Assembly: GCF_000421645.1 (NCBI RefSeq)
Contig: NZ_ATXK01000001.1
Coordinates: 186,001-250,000, forward strand
Reading direction: 5' to 3'
Length of the DNA: 64,000 nucleotides
Source of the DNA: Aurantimonas coralicida DSM 14790
GTDB lineage: Bacteria; Pseudomonadota; Alphaproteobacteria; Rhizobiales; Rhizobiaceae
Shown: in pieces, positions 25,356-34,035 of the stretch
Numbering within the stretch: position 1 is the stretch's first letter
Layout: every line of letters starts with the position of its first letter
Translations under genes and position numbers: made by a program
The notes under the pieces: model-generated
What the model was told of the DNA's origin: nothing
Database searches by the model: none
Seen by the model: only the letters and a program-made list of their open reading frames with translations

Positions 25356-25420
25356 TCGGATAGACCGGGCACTCGTCGCCCTGAGGCGGCACCAGGTTGA
25401 TGCTCTGGTTCGGATCGTTG
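25356..25420 (-). pseudogene. Decayed duplicate of the 3' end of etfQO
   Basis: Positions 25359-25419 align without gaps to 25912-25972 inside etfQO, with about 51 of 61 bases identical by hand count. In the matching frame it reads NDPNQSINLVPPQGDECPVYP against KDPNQNINWVPPQGGEGPVYQ. The stop codon is lost and most differences change the amino acid, so it is not under constraint. It lies just downstream of the LprI-like gene, which is therefore flanked by two copies of the etfQO tail. Confidence 0.8.
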
Positions 25421-25448
25421 GTGGCCTCGGGGATCCTGTAATGCCCCC

Positions 25449-25841
25449 TTACTGCGGCGCGACCGACACCAGGATCTCGTTCAGCGCCTGTGTCCGTTGC
25501 GCGATGACGAAAGCCCGGCAGGACGGATAGGACAGGTGCCGGCCGATCGAACCGTAATTCGCCGGATCCAGGTAGAACAGGCAGCTCTTGTCGCGGTAGG
25601 TGAGCCACGCCCGCTGCTCGTCGCGAAGCATCGGCTGGCTCTCCTCGGGAAGCTCCGCCAGGAGCGCCTGCCACGCCGCGTTGAGGCGTGCATCCTCGCG
25701 CTCGATCCAGGCACCGCCGCAGTCCCCCATCTCCCGCATGCTGGCATCGGCCTCGCGCAGGCACGCATCATAGGCGTCGTCGGCGCGCGCCGGCAGCGCC
25801 AGCAGGAGGGCCAGGAGGATCAGCGGCAAAGCCAGGCGCAT
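25449..25841 (-). CDS. LprI-like (DUF1311) exported protein
   Basis: A 130-residue exported protein. Signal peptide MRLALPLILLALLLALPARA, then DDAYDACLREADASMREMGDC. The DUF1311/lysozyme-inhibitor LprI pattern is clear: Cys27 and later cysteines, W-x-x-x-L-N-A-x-W-Q (ERE-DARLNAAWQALL), LRDEQRAWLTYRDKSC and a final RAFVIAQRTQALNEI. It may inhibit lysozyme, but many DUF1311 proteins have no tested activity. It sits 60 bp after etfQO on the same strand, between the live and dead copies of the etfQO tail, which suggests recent arrival at this site. Confidence 0.85.
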   Translation of the reverse strand: MRLALPLILLALLLALPARADDAYDACLREADASMREMGDCGGAWIEREDARLNAAWQALLAELPEESQPMLRDEQRAWLTYRDKSCLFYLDPANYGSIGRHLSYPSCRAFVIAQRTQALNEILVSVAPQ

Positions 25842-25900
25842 GGCGGTCTCCCCTTCACGACACGACGTGCAACGCTGCGCAGGTCAGCGAGACGCGGCTC

Positions 25901-27574
25901 CTACATCACCTGATAGACCGGCCCCTCGCCACCCTGCGGCGGCACCCAGTTGATGTTCTGGTTCGGGTCCTTGATGTCGCAGGTCTTGCAGTGGACGCAG
26001 TTCTGGGCGTTGATCACGAACTTCTCCTCGCCGCCCTCCTGCACCCATTCGTAGACGCCGGCCGGGCAGTAGCGCTGCGACGGGCCGGCATAGACCGCGA
26101 ATTCGGAATCGTGCTGCAGCTGCGGGTCCTTGACCTGCAGATGGACCGGCTGGTCCTCCTCGTGATTGGTGTTCGACAGATACACCGAGGAGACCTTGTC
26201 GAAGGTCAGGACACCGTCGGGCTTGGGATAGTCGATCTTCTTATGCTTGGCCGCCGGCTCCAGGCAGGCATGGTCGGGCTTGCCGTGCTTCTGGGTGCCG
26301 AAGAACGAGAAACCGAACAGCGAGTTGGTCCACATGTCGAGGCCGCCCAGCCCGATGCCGAGCAGGGTGCCGTATTTCGACCAGAGCGGCTTGACGTTGC
26401 GCACCGGCTTCAGGTCGCGGCCGATCGCCGACGTGCGCCATTCGTCGTCATAGGCCGACAGCACGTCGTGGGCGCGCCCCGCCTTGATCGCCTCGGCGGC
26501 CTTCTCGGCGGCCAGCATGCCCGAGGTCATGGCGTTGTGGACGCCCTTGATCCGCGGCACGTTGACGAAGCCGGCCGAGCAGCCGATCAGCGCGCCGCCC
26601 GGGAAGACCAGCTTCGGCACCGACTGCCAGCCGCCCTCGGTGATGGCGCGCGCGCCATAGGCGATGCGCTTGCCGCCTTCCAGGAGTTCGGCGATGTCGG
26701 GATGCGTCTTGAAGCGCTGGAATTCCTCGAAGGGCGACAGATACGGGTTCTTGTAGTTCAGGTGGACGACGTAGCCGACATAGACCTGGTTTTCGCCCAG
26801 GTGGTACAGGAACGAGCCGCCGCCGGTGCCGCTGTCGAGCGGCCAGCCGAAGGAGTGCTGGACCCGGCCCGGCTTCGACTTGGCCGGATCGATCTCCCAC
26901 AATTCCTTCAGCCCGATGCCGAACTTGCCCGGCTCGCGGCCCTCGTCGAGGCCGTAGCCGCGGATCAGCTGCTTGGCCAGCGAGCCGCGCACGCCCTCGC
27001 CGATCATCACGTATTTGCCCATCAGCGCCATGCCGCGCTGATACATCGGGCCGGGCTCGCCGGTGCGGGCAACGCCCATGTCGCCGGTGGCGACGCCGAT
27101 CACCGCATTGCTCTCGTCGTAGAGGATCTCGGAGGCCGCGAAGCCCGGATAGATCTCGACGCCCAGCGCCTCGGCCTTCTCGGCCATCCACTTGCACACG
27201 AGCCCCAGCGACACGACGAAATTGCCGTGATTGTTCATCAGCTTCGGCATCAGCGCATTGGGCAGGCGGAGCGAGCCGCTGGCGCCGTAGAGATAGAACC
27301 GGTCGTCGGTGACCTTGGTCTTGATCGGCGTCTCTTCCTCGCGCCATTCCGGCAAGAGGATGTCGAGGGCCGAGGGATCGAGCACGTTGCCGGACAGGAC
27401 ATGGGCGCCGACCTCGGCGCCCTTCTCCAGGACCACGACGGAGAGCTCCGGATCGATCTGCTTTAGCCGGATCGCCGCCGACAGACCCGCCGGCCCGGCG
27501 CCGACGATCACCACGTCGAATTCCATCGACTCGCGTTCGGGCAGGGTCTCGGTCTGGCTGGCGGTATCGCTCAT
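25901..27574 (-). CDS. etfQO: Electron transfer flavoprotein-ubiquinone oxidoreductase
   Basis: A 557-residue inner-membrane-associated enzyme carrying electrons from ETF (fatty-acid and amino-acid oxidation) to ubiquinone. The FAD Rossmann motif is at about residues 20-37 (DVVIVGAGPAGLSAAIRL). Further features are LSGNVLDPSALDILLPEW, CSAGFVNVPRIKGVHNAMTS and the C-terminal 4Fe-4S domain (YCPAGVYEW, CVHCKTCDIKDPNQNINWVP). The reading frame is open upstream but similarity starts at MSDTASQ; AAAGGA precedes this ATG. It is followed by the LprI-like gene. The last 20 residues have a decayed copy about 550 bp further on. Confidence 0.95.
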   Translation of the reverse strand: MSDTASQTETLPERESMEFDVVIVGAGPAGLSAAIRLKQIDPELSVVVLEKGAEVGAHVLSGNVLDPSALDILLPEWREEETPIKTKVTDDRFYLYGASGSLRLPNALMPKLMNNHGNFVVSLGLVCKWMAEKAEALGVEIYPGFAASEILYDESNAVIGVATGDMGVARTGEPGPMYQRGMALMGKYVMIGEGVRGSLAKQLIRGYGLDEGREPGKFGIGLKELWEIDPAKSKPGRVQHSFGWPLDSGTGGGSFLYHLGENQVYVGYVVHLNYKNPYLSPFEEFQRFKTHPDIAELLEGGKRIAYGARAITEGGWQSVPKLVFPGGALIGCSAGFVNVPRIKGVHNAMTSGMLAAEKAAEAIKAGRAHDVLSAYDDEWRTSAIGRDLKPVRNVKPLWSKYGTLLGIGLGGLDMWTNSLFGFSFFGTQKHGKPDHACLEPAAKHKKIDYPKPDGVLTFDKVSSVYLSNTNHEEDQPVHLQVKDPQLQHDSEFAVYAGPSQRYCPAGVYEWVQEGGEEKFVINAQNCVHCKTCDIKDPNQNINWVPPQGGEGPVYQVM

Positions 27575-27805
27575 CGTCTCTGGGTCCTTTCGGTGGCGCG
27601 GGCAGATGCCGCGCATCCTCGTACACATTCGCACCGTGTGCCGTCGTTCCAAGACTAGGGCACGGGCCTGTTTGGACGAGTTCTAGCCTGATTGACCTTT
27701 CCGTCAAACAGCCGGCGTCGTGCGGATCGTCGCGGACGTCCCCGGCCCTTGACGCGCCGCCCGCGGGCGGATCAGACAGCACCGGCCCGACACAAGGAGA
27801 CCGGC

Positions 27806-28135
27806 TTGAACGCGCTCTATCTCGGCATCGCGATTCTCTGCGAGATCGTCGGTACCACCGCCCTGAAATCCACCGAAGGCTTCACCCGGCTCGCACCCTC
27901 GCTGGTCACCGTGGCGACCTATGTGCTCGCCTTCTACTTCCTGTCGCTGCCGCTGCGCACCATGCCGGTCGGCATCGTCTATGCGATCTGGTCGGGCACC
28001 GGCATCGTGCTGCTGGCCCTGATCGACATCCTCTGGTTCCGCGTCACCCTCGACCTGCCGGCCCTTCTCGGCCTGGCGCTGATCGTCGGCGGCGTCCTCG
28101 TCATCAACCTGTTCTCCCAGTCGCTCGGACACTGA
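27806..28135 (+). CDS. Small multidrug resistance (SMR) family transporter
   Basis: A 109-residue inner-membrane protein with four transmembrane helices. It has the SMR pattern YLGIAILCEIVGTTALKSTEGF with essential Glu13, then FYFLSLPLRTMPVGIVYAIWSG and the closing LALIVGGVLVINLFS. It begins with TTG, supported by AAGGAG seven bases upstream and by exact fit to family N-termini. Proton-coupled export of cationic drugs or polyamines/guanidinium is typical; the substrate here is open. Divergent from etfQO. Confidence 0.92.
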   Translation: MNALYLGIAILCEIVGTTALKSTEGFTRLAPSLVTVATYVLAFYFLSLPLRTMPVGIVYAIWSGTGIVLLALIDILWFRVTLDLPALLGLALIVGGVLVINLFSQSLGH

Positions 28136-28178
28136 CGCCGCCGTCGCGCCGCGCGGAAAAATCGGCTAGGGAATGGCC

Positions 28179-29093
28179 ATGAACGCCGAGCCCCACCCCA
28201 TCGACCGCGAGGCGGCCATCGCCCTCCTCGAATGGTACCGCGCCGCCGGCGTCGATGCGGTGACCGGCGAGGCCGCGCGCGACCGCTTTGCCGAGACGCA
28301 GGCCGAGATCGCCGCCCGCAAGGCCCGGCGCGGCCCGCCGGCGGGCGCCACCCCGGCAGCGTCCGGCGATGCCCCGCGCCCCGCACAGGAGACGAGGGCC
28401 GCCCCGGCCAGGACGCCGCAGCCGGCCGAGGAGCCCGGCTTCCCCTCGCCGCGCATCGCGGTGCCCGACGATATCGCCGTCGCCGATGCCCGCGAACGCG
28501 CCCGCTCGGCGACGACCCTGGCCGAGTTGCGGGCCGCGCTGGAGGATTTCGACGGCTGCAATCTGCGGATCTCGGCCCGCTCGACGGTGTTCGGCGACGG
28601 CAGCGAGACCGCCGATGTGATGCTGGTCGGCGAAGCGCCGGGCCGCGAGGAGGACACCGCCGGGGTGCCCTTCGTCGGCCGCTCCGGGCAGCTCCTCAAC
28701 CGCATGCTGGAATCCATCGGGCTCGAGCGCGAGGCGGTGCGGGTGACCAACACCGTGCCCTGGCGCCCGCCCGGCAACCGCCCGCCGACGCCGGCCGAAA
28801 CGCAGATCTGCCTGCCCTTCGTCCAGCGCCATATCGAACTGGTGGCGCCGAAGATCCTGGTCTGCCTCGGCTCGCCCTCGGCCAAGGCGATCCTGGGGGC
28901 GCAGGAGGGCATCCTGCGGGTGCGCGGCCGCTGGACGACCTACAGCTTCGGGCTGGAGCAATGCGACGCGATCGACGCGGTGGCGATGCTGCATCCGGCC
29001 TATCTGCTGCGCCAGCCGGCCCAGAAGCGCCTCGCCTGGCGCGACCTGATCGCCCTGCGCGAGCGTCTGGCGCAGAAATCGACGCCGGGCTGA
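28179..29093 (+). CDS. Family 4 uracil-DNA glycosylase (UDGa)
   Basis: A 304-residue repair enzyme. The first 100 residues are an Ala/Pro-rich extension with a helical start (EAAIALLEWYRAAGVDAV), common in Rhizobiales. The glycosylase domain follows with motif A VGEAPGREED, GRSGQLLNRML, NTVPWRPPGNRPPTPAE and motif B MLHPAYLLRQP. Cysteines for the 4Fe-4S cluster include FDGCNLR, QICLPF and VCLGSPS. The ATG at 28179 is chosen because TAGGGA lies six bases before it; an ATG two codons earlier is equally in frame. It starts 43 bp after the SMR gene. Confidence 0.92.
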   Translation: MNAEPHPIDREAAIALLEWYRAAGVDAVTGEAARDRFAETQAEIAARKARRGPPAGATPAASGDAPRPAQETRAAPARTPQPAEEPGFPSPRIAVPDDIAVADARERARSATTLAELRAALEDFDGCNLRISARSTVFGDGSETADVMLVGEAPGREEDTAGVPFVGRSGQLLNRMLESIGLEREAVRVTNTVPWRPPGNRPPTPAETQICLPFVQRHIELVAPKILVCLGSPSAKAILGAQEGILRVRGRWTTYSFGLEQCDAIDAVAMLHPAYLLRQPAQKRLAWRDLIALRERLAQKSTPG

Positions 29094-29214
29094 CGCGGGA
29101 CCGGGCCGCCGCACGAATCGGCGGCGAAAAGGCACTCGCCAAATCGGTCCGAAACGCCTAGCTCTGCCCGCGAGGCAACGCGCCGCATCGACCACACCGT
29201 TCCAGGGCCGTCCC

Positions 29215-30684
29215 ATGCCACTGCAGATCCTGCCGATCGCCGCACTGCTCGCATCGACCTTCTTCCTGATGGCCGGCGCCGGTCTGATGGGCATTCTCCT
29301 GCCGGTGCGCGGCTCGATCGAGGGCTGGTCGAGCTACCAGATTGGCGCCTTCGGCACCTCCTACGCCATCGCCTTCACGGTCGGCTGCTTCGTCATGCCG
29401 GTGATCGTGCGCAGCGCCGGCCATGTGCGTACCTTCGCCAGCCTCGCCGCCCTCCTGGCGATCTCGGTGCTCCTCAGCGGCGTCCTCATCGACCCGCTGG
29501 CCTGGATCGTCTTCCGCGCCATGGCCGGCTTCGCGCTGGCCGGCACCTACATGGTCGTCGAGAGCTGGCTCAACGAGCGGGTCACCAACGAGAGCCGCGG
29601 CAAGGTCTTCTCGATCTACATGGTGGTCACCATGGCGGCGATGATGGGCGGCCAGTACGTCATGCCGCTCAGCCAGCCCGAGCTGACCATTCCCTTCATG
29701 CTCTGCGCGATCCTGTTCGCGCTGGCGGTGATCCCGACGGCGCTGTCGCGCGCCGCCTCGCCGAAGCCGCTGACCAGCGTGAAGATCGATGTCGGCCTGA
29801 TCTTCCGCAATTCGCCCGTCGCGGCCGTCGGCGTGCTCCTGGCCGGCATCATGTCCGGCGGCTGGAACAACATGGCGCCGGTGTTCGGCCAGAAGATCGG
29901 CCTGTCGACCACCGAGATCGCCACCCTCGTCGTCGTCGCCATGGCCGGCGGCATCGTCTTCCAGGTGCCGCTCGGCCGCTTCTCCGACCGGATGGACCGA
30001 CGCTACGTGATGACCGCAGCCGGGCTGATCGGCTTCATCGCCGCCGTCCTCGGCGTCTATGTCGACGTCATGCCCTGGGGCGCGACGGTCTATTTCGTCG
30101 TCGCCTTCATCCTCGGCGGCATCGTCTACCCGTCCTATTCGCTGGCCGTGGCGCATGCCAACGACTACGCCGCCGACGAGGATTTCGTGAAGATCTCCAG
30201 CGGCCTTCTGATCCTCTACGGCGTCGGCACGATGATCGGCCCGATCTATGCGGCATTCCTGATGGAGAGCTTCGGCCCTGAAGGCATGTTCCAGGCCGTC
30301 GGCACCTCGGCCGTTGCCTATGCCGCCTATTCCTACTACCGGACCTACCGCCGCGAGGCGCTGCCGGTGGACGAGCGGGCGGACTTCCAGACCGTGCCGC
30401 TGGCCCGCACCCAGACGCCGACCAGCTTCACGCTCGATCCGCGCGCCGAAGCCTCGATCACCGCCGAGGAGGAACTCGCCGCCAGCGACGAGGCCGAGGC
30501 GGCCGAGGCAATGGCCAGTGCCGAAGCGGAGGCGGAAGCAGAAGCAGAAGCGGCGCAGGCCAGTGCCGAGTCAGAGAGAGCAGCAGAGGCTGAGGCAGCA
30601 GCCGACCGAACCGACCGCGATGCCGCCACCGCGCGTCCGGCCGAACCGGTGACCCCGCCGGACGACAAGGCCGGCGGCATCTGA
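29215..30684 (+). CDS. Major facilitator superfamily transporter (YcaD-like) with acidic tail
   Basis: A 489-residue inner-membrane transporter with about 12 hydrophobic helices in residues 1-385. MFS loop motifs are visible (VVESWLNERVTNESRGKVFS after helix 4; GRFSDRMDRRYVM between helices 8 and 9). YcaD-like proteins of this type have no assigned substrate. The last 95 residues are a cytoplasmic tail rich in Ala and Glu (EAEAAEAMASAEAEAEAEAE), encoded by a low-complexity GAG/GCA stretch at about 30470-30600 with different codon use (GCA, AGA) from the body of the gene. It ends at a bidirectional terminator shared with the phosphatase gene. Confidence 0.88.
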   Translation: MPLQILPIAALLASTFFLMAGAGLMGILLPVRGSIEGWSSYQIGAFGTSYAIAFTVGCFVMPVIVRSAGHVRTFASLAALLAISVLLSGVLIDPLAWIVFRAMAGFALAGTYMVVESWLNERVTNESRGKVFSIYMVVTMAAMMGGQYVMPLSQPELTIPFMLCAILFALAVIPTALSRAASPKPLTSVKIDVGLIFRNSPVAAVGVLLAGIMSGGWNNMAPVFGQKIGLSTTEIATLVVVAMAGGIVFQVPLGRFSDRMDRRYVMTAAGLIGFIAAVLGVYVDVMPWGATVYFVVAFILGGIVYPSYSLAVAHANDYAADEDFVKISSGLLILYGVGTMIGPIYAAFLMESFGPEGMFQAVGTSAVAYAAYSYYRTYRREALPVDERADFQTVPLARTQTPTSFTLDPRAEASITAEEELAASDEAEAAEAMASAEAEAEAEAEAAQASAESERAAEAEAAADRTDRDAATARPAEPVTPPDDKAGGI

Positions 30685-30790
30685 GCACAAGACGCGGACG
30701 CCAGCTCCCTCCCCGGCCTCGGGCGATCATCCGCGCCCTTCGCGAAAGCGGGACCTGTCGAACGCCTCCGGGTCTTGCACCCACACAAAC

Positions 30791-30820
30791 GAAAACGGGC
30801 GGCCGTGATGGCCGCCCGTT
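30791..30820. terminator. Bidirectional intrinsic terminator
   Basis: A perfect 12-bp stem (30792-30803 with 30809-30820) has a 5-nt loop. A-rich and T-rich flanks on both sides let it serve the MFS gene on the plus strand and the PhoX-like gene on the minus strand, which converge here. Confidence 0.85.
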
Positions 30821-30844
30821 TCGCGTTTCGGACCTGTCCGGCGG

Positions 30845-32830
30845 TCAGCCGATGCGGCCGCCGCCCTGCTTGGTGATGGCCACCACCGACGGACGCACCG
30901 GCATGTCGTCCTTGAAGTCGGGCCAGCGGGTGGAGAGATCCTCGTAATAGGACGGCCGGCCGAAGCCTTCCCAGTCCTCGCCGCCATCGGCCGGGTGCTG
31001 GACCGCCACGAAGGCCGTCTGCATGTCCGGCAGGATCAGCGGACCGCACATCTCGGCGCCCACCGGAACGCGGAAGAACAGCTTCGACGTGCCGCGGGCC
31101 GCGCCCTCGGTGTCGACGGCGAAGAGGCCGTCGGTGCGGCCCGTCGCCTTCGGCGAATTGCCGTCGGTGGACACCCACAGCCGGCCCTCGGCATCGACCG
31201 CGCAATTGTCCGGCATGCCGAACCAGCCGTTCTTCGTCGTTTCCGTGGAAAAGGTCGCGCCGACATCGGCGACCGACGGGTCGCCGCATTTCAAAAGGAC
31301 TTCCCACGTGCCCTTGGTCGCGGCGAAGTCGCCGCCGTCCTCGGCGATCTCGATGATGTGGCCGAAGGCGTTCTTGGCGCGCGGATTGGCGGCATCGGCC
31401 TCCTCGCGCTTGGTGTTGTTGGTCAGCATCACGTAGACGCGGCCATTGGTGCCGTTCGGCTCGATGTCCTCCGGACGGTCCATCTTGGTCGCCTCGAGAA
31501 GATCGGCCGCGCGCCGGGTCTCGATGACCACGTCGGCCTGGCTTTCGAAACCGTTCTCGGCGGTCAGCGGGCCTTCGCCGAAGACCAGCGGCATCCAGGT
31601 CAGCGAGCCGTCGTCCTCGAACTTGGCGACATAGAGCGTGCCCTCGTCGAGAAGGTCCATGTTCGCGGCCCGGTCGTCGGGATTGTAGGTGCCCGCAGTG
31701 ACGAACTTGTAGACATAGTCGAAGCGCTCGTCGTCGCCGAGATAGAACACCACCCGACCATCCGCCGCGACGATGGACTCGGCGCCTTCATGCTTGAAGC
31801 GGCCGAGCGCGGTGCGCTTCTTCGGCACCGAGTTCGGGTCCTCGACATCGACCTCGACGATCCAGCCGAAGCGGTTGGGCTCGTTCGGCTCCTTCGACAC
31901 GTCGAAGCGATCGTGGAAATTGCCCCATTCGTAGCTGCCGTCCGGCACGCCGTAGCGCTCGTAATTCTGTGCTTCCCGGTGATCTGCCGGCAGTTCGCCG
32001 ACGAAATAGCCGTGGAAGTTCTCCTCGGCCATGATGTAGGTGCCCCACGGCGTGACGCCGCCGGCGCAATTGTTGATGGTGCCGAACACCTTGGTGCCGG
32101 ACGGATCGGCTGTCGTCTGCAGCCGGGCATGGCCGGCGGCCGGGCCGCGCAGCTCCATCTCGGTTCCGGCGGTGATGCGGCGGTTCCTGGCGCCGTCGGT
32201 CACCACCTGCCACTTGCCGTTCTCCTTGCGGATCTCGACGATGGTGCCGCCATGGGCCGCCATCTCGATGTCGACGCGCTTCTGGTCGGCCGCGGCGACC
32301 GTGAGCTTGTCGCCCTCGACCTTCACGATGCCCGGGAACATCAGGTGTTCGTTGGTATATTCGTGATTGACGACGAGCAGACCATGCTCCGACGAACCGT
32401 CGATCGGGATGAAGCCGACATAGTCGTTGTTGTAGCCGAACTGGCGCGCCTGGGCTTCCGGCGTCTGGTTCGCCGGATCGAATTCCGGTGAATCGGCAAA
32501 CACCGGATCGCCCCAGCGCAGCAGCACGTCGGCATCGTAGCCTTCGGCGATGTGGTGCATCTCGTCGACGCCGGCCTCGACCTCGGTGAAGTCGAATTTC
32601 GAGCCAGCGGCGCCTTCGGCATGGGCCTCGTCGGCGGCCATCAGCGCCAGCGGGCTCACCGTGGCGGCGATCGCCGTGGCAGCCATCGAGCCGCGCAGGA
32701 AGTCGCGGCGCGAGAAGCGCGTCGCGATCACGTCGCCCATGGTGCGGTTGTCGGTCGGGTTCAGACCGTCGCCATCGGCCTCTTCGAGCTGGCTGGTGCG
32801 GAATACCGCACGGCTTGCATGTTCGTTCAT
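30845..32830 (-). CDS. phoX: PhoX-type (DUF839) Tat-exported phosphatase
   Basis: A 661-residue periplasmic enzyme. Twin arginines at 41-42 in SRRDFLRGSMAATAIAATV show Tat export, as expected for a protein folded with metals. Downstream are the PhoX/DUF839 blocks: LLVVNHEYTNEHLMFPG, NCAGGVTPWGTYIMAEENFHG, GRFKHEGAESIVAADGRVV and FGMPDNCAVDAEGRLWVSTDG. The family is Ca/Fe-dependent alkaline phosphatase, usually induced by phosphate starvation; members can act on other substrates. An unusual 40-residue leader precedes the Tat motif. A candidate PHO box lies 75-95 bp upstream. Transcribed alone. Confidence 0.88.
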   Translation of the reverse strand: MNEHASRAVFRTSQLEEADGDGLNPTDNRTMGDVIATRFSRRDFLRGSMAATAIAATVSPLALMAADEAHAEGAAGSKFDFTEVEAGVDEMHHIAEGYDADVLLRWGDPVFADSPEFDPANQTPEAQARQFGYNNDYVGFIPIDGSSEHGLLVVNHEYTNEHLMFPGIVKVEGDKLTVAAADQKRVDIEMAAHGGTIVEIRKENGKWQVVTDGARNRRITAGTEMELRGPAAGHARLQTTADPSGTKVFGTINNCAGGVTPWGTYIMAEENFHGYFVGELPADHREAQNYERYGVPDGSYEWGNFHDRFDVSKEPNEPNRFGWIVEVDVEDPNSVPKKRTALGRFKHEGAESIVAADGRVVFYLGDDERFDYVYKFVTAGTYNPDDRAANMDLLDEGTLYVAKFEDDGSLTWMPLVFGEGPLTAENGFESQADVVIETRRAADLLEATKMDRPEDIEPNGTNGRVYVMLTNNTKREEADAANPRAKNAFGHIIEIAEDGGDFAATKGTWEVLLKCGDPSVADVGATFSTETTKNGWFGMPDNCAVDAEGRLWVSTDGNSPKATGRTDGLFAVDTEGAARGTSKLFFRVPVGAEMCGPLILPDMQTAFVAVQHPADGGEDWEGFGRPSYYEDLSTRWPDFKDDMPVRPSVVAITKQGGGRIG

Positions 32831-32872
32831 CGACGCCCCCTGATCTTGCGAAATCCGGCACCGTCCAACTTT

Positions 32873-32885
32873 TGGAACGGTTCCA
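32873..32885. promoter_or_regulatory. Palindrome upstream of phoX
   Basis: TGGAAC-G-GTTCCA, 6-bp perfect arms around one base, 43 bp before the phoX start. It could be an operator half-overlapping the promoter. No factor can be assigned. Confidence 0.3.
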
Positions 32886-32905
32886 GCATCGCATAATCAG
32901 GCAAG

Positions 32906-32923
32906 GTCACAAGCCGATGACAC
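32906..32923 (-). promoter_or_regulatory. Candidate PHO box for phoX
   Basis: On the minus strand GTGTCAT and TTGTGAC are repeated with an 11-bp period (GTGTCAT-CGGC-TTGTGAC), the layout of PhoB sites (CTGTCAT-N4-CTGTCAT). The first half matches 6 of 7, the second only 4-5 of 7. Position and gene function support it. Confidence 0.4.
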
Positions 32924-32973
32924 GCCACTGTGAAGGCGCGCGGGTGGCGGGCGGGCCTGCGCCGGCGGGCGTT

Positions 32974-33924
32974 TCAGCCCGTCGGCGGGGTGACGCGGCG
33001 GGCCCGCGAGCGCTCCAGGCCCAAGCGGTGCTCGCGCCAGATGATGAAGATGCCGGCCGACACGACGATGGCTCCGCCGAGGATCGTCGTGCCGCTCGCC
33101 GCCTCGTCGAAGATCACATAGCCGATGATGATGGCGAGGATCAGCGAGGTGTATTCGAAGGGCGCGATGGTCGAGGTGTCGGCATAGCGGTAGCAGGCGG
33201 TCAGGAGCAGCTGGCCGACGCCGCCGCACAGGCCGGCGAGGATCAGGAAGCCGGCCTGCTCCCATGTTGGCACCACCCAGCCGAAGAAGATCGACAGCGC
33301 CGCCAGCGCCGACGAGGTCAGCGAGAAATAGATGACGATGGTGGCGGTCTTCTCGGTGTGGACCAGCCGGCGGATCTGGATCATCGCGATGGCGGCCACG
33401 GTGGCCGAGACCATCGCCGCGGCAATGCCGATCGCCTCGCCATCGGCCAGCCCGTCACTGCCGAGCGACAGTTTCGGCAGCGTCACGACCATGATGCCGA
33501 TCAGCCCGACGAGCACCGCCGACCAGCGGTAGAGCCAGACCACCTCCTTCAGGAAGATCGCGGCGAACACCACGGTCAGCAGCGGCGCGCCATAGGTGAT
33601 GGTAATCCATTCGGGATAGGGCAGCCGCGTCAGGGCGAAGAAGCCGAACCCCATGGAGGTGACGCCGATGACGCCGCGCCAGACATGGCCGCCGAGATGG
33701 TCGGTCGTCAGCGCCGTGCGCAGATCGCCGAGCCAGGCGAGATAGATGACGACGGGCACCAGCGCGAAGAACGAGCGGAAGAACACGATCTCGCCGGCCG
33801 GAATGCCCTGGGCCCCCGCCTTGATGGAGGTCTGCATGCCGACGAAGACCACGACGGAGATGCATTTGAGCATGATGCCGAGCATCGGATTGGGCGAGGC
33901 CGCGTCGCCAGGCACCTGTGGCAT
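32974..33924 (-). CDS. DMT superfamily (EamA) transporter
   Basis: A 316-residue inner-membrane protein with ten hydrophobic helices in two EamA repeats. Typical positions: MLKCISVVVFVGMQTSIKAG, FFRSFFALVPVVIYLAW, LPYPEWITITYGAPLLTVVF in the first half; ACYRYADTSTIAPFEYTSLI and IIGYVIFDEAASGTTILGG in the second. This resembles the RhaT/YdcZ-like S-adenosylmethionine or metabolite exporters common in alphaproteobacteria; the substrate is unknown. The start at 33924 is preceded by GAGGGGACG. It lies 111 bp downstream of the next minus-strand gene's end, with no terminator between. Confidence 0.9.
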   Translation of the reverse strand: MPQVPGDAASPNPMLGIMLKCISVVVFVGMQTSIKAGAQGIPAGEIVFFRSFFALVPVVIYLAWLGDLRTALTTDHLGGHVWRGVIGVTSMGFGFFALTRLPYPEWITITYGAPLLTVVFAAIFLKEVVWLYRWSAVLVGLIGIMVVTLPKLSLGSDGLADGEAIGIAAAMVSATVAAIAMIQIRRLVHTEKTATIVIYFSLTSSALAALSIFFGWVVPTWEQAGFLILAGLCGGVGQLLLTACYRYADTSTIAPFEYTSLILAIIIGYVIFDEAASGTTILGGAIVVSAGIFIIWREHRLGLERSRARRVTPPTG

Positions 33925-34035
33925 TCGTCCCCTCAGACCGCCGCACCCCTTTGCAGGCGCCGGCATCGTCGATCACGCGTTTCTGTCATCGCCCGGCTGA
34001 GCATCTCACGGACAGCCGGGCGACGTTTAAGGGCC

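Noticed and set aside
25328-25448. A small coding gene downstream of the LprI-like gene
   Set aside because: The only recognisable content is the etfQO tail copy, which lacks a start and a stop of its own.
27640-27665. GGAAC upstream of etfQO on the minus strand
   Set aside because: At 17 bp downstream the sequence is ATGT rather than CGTT, so it is not an EcfG promoter.
30480-30600. Repeat stretch considered as a CRISPR or tandem DNA repeat
   Set aside because: It is an in-frame Ala/Glu low-complexity tail without constant repeat-spacer units.
32873-32885. EcfG -35 element (GGAAC) near phoX
   Set aside because: No CGTT lies 16-17 bp downstream on either strand.
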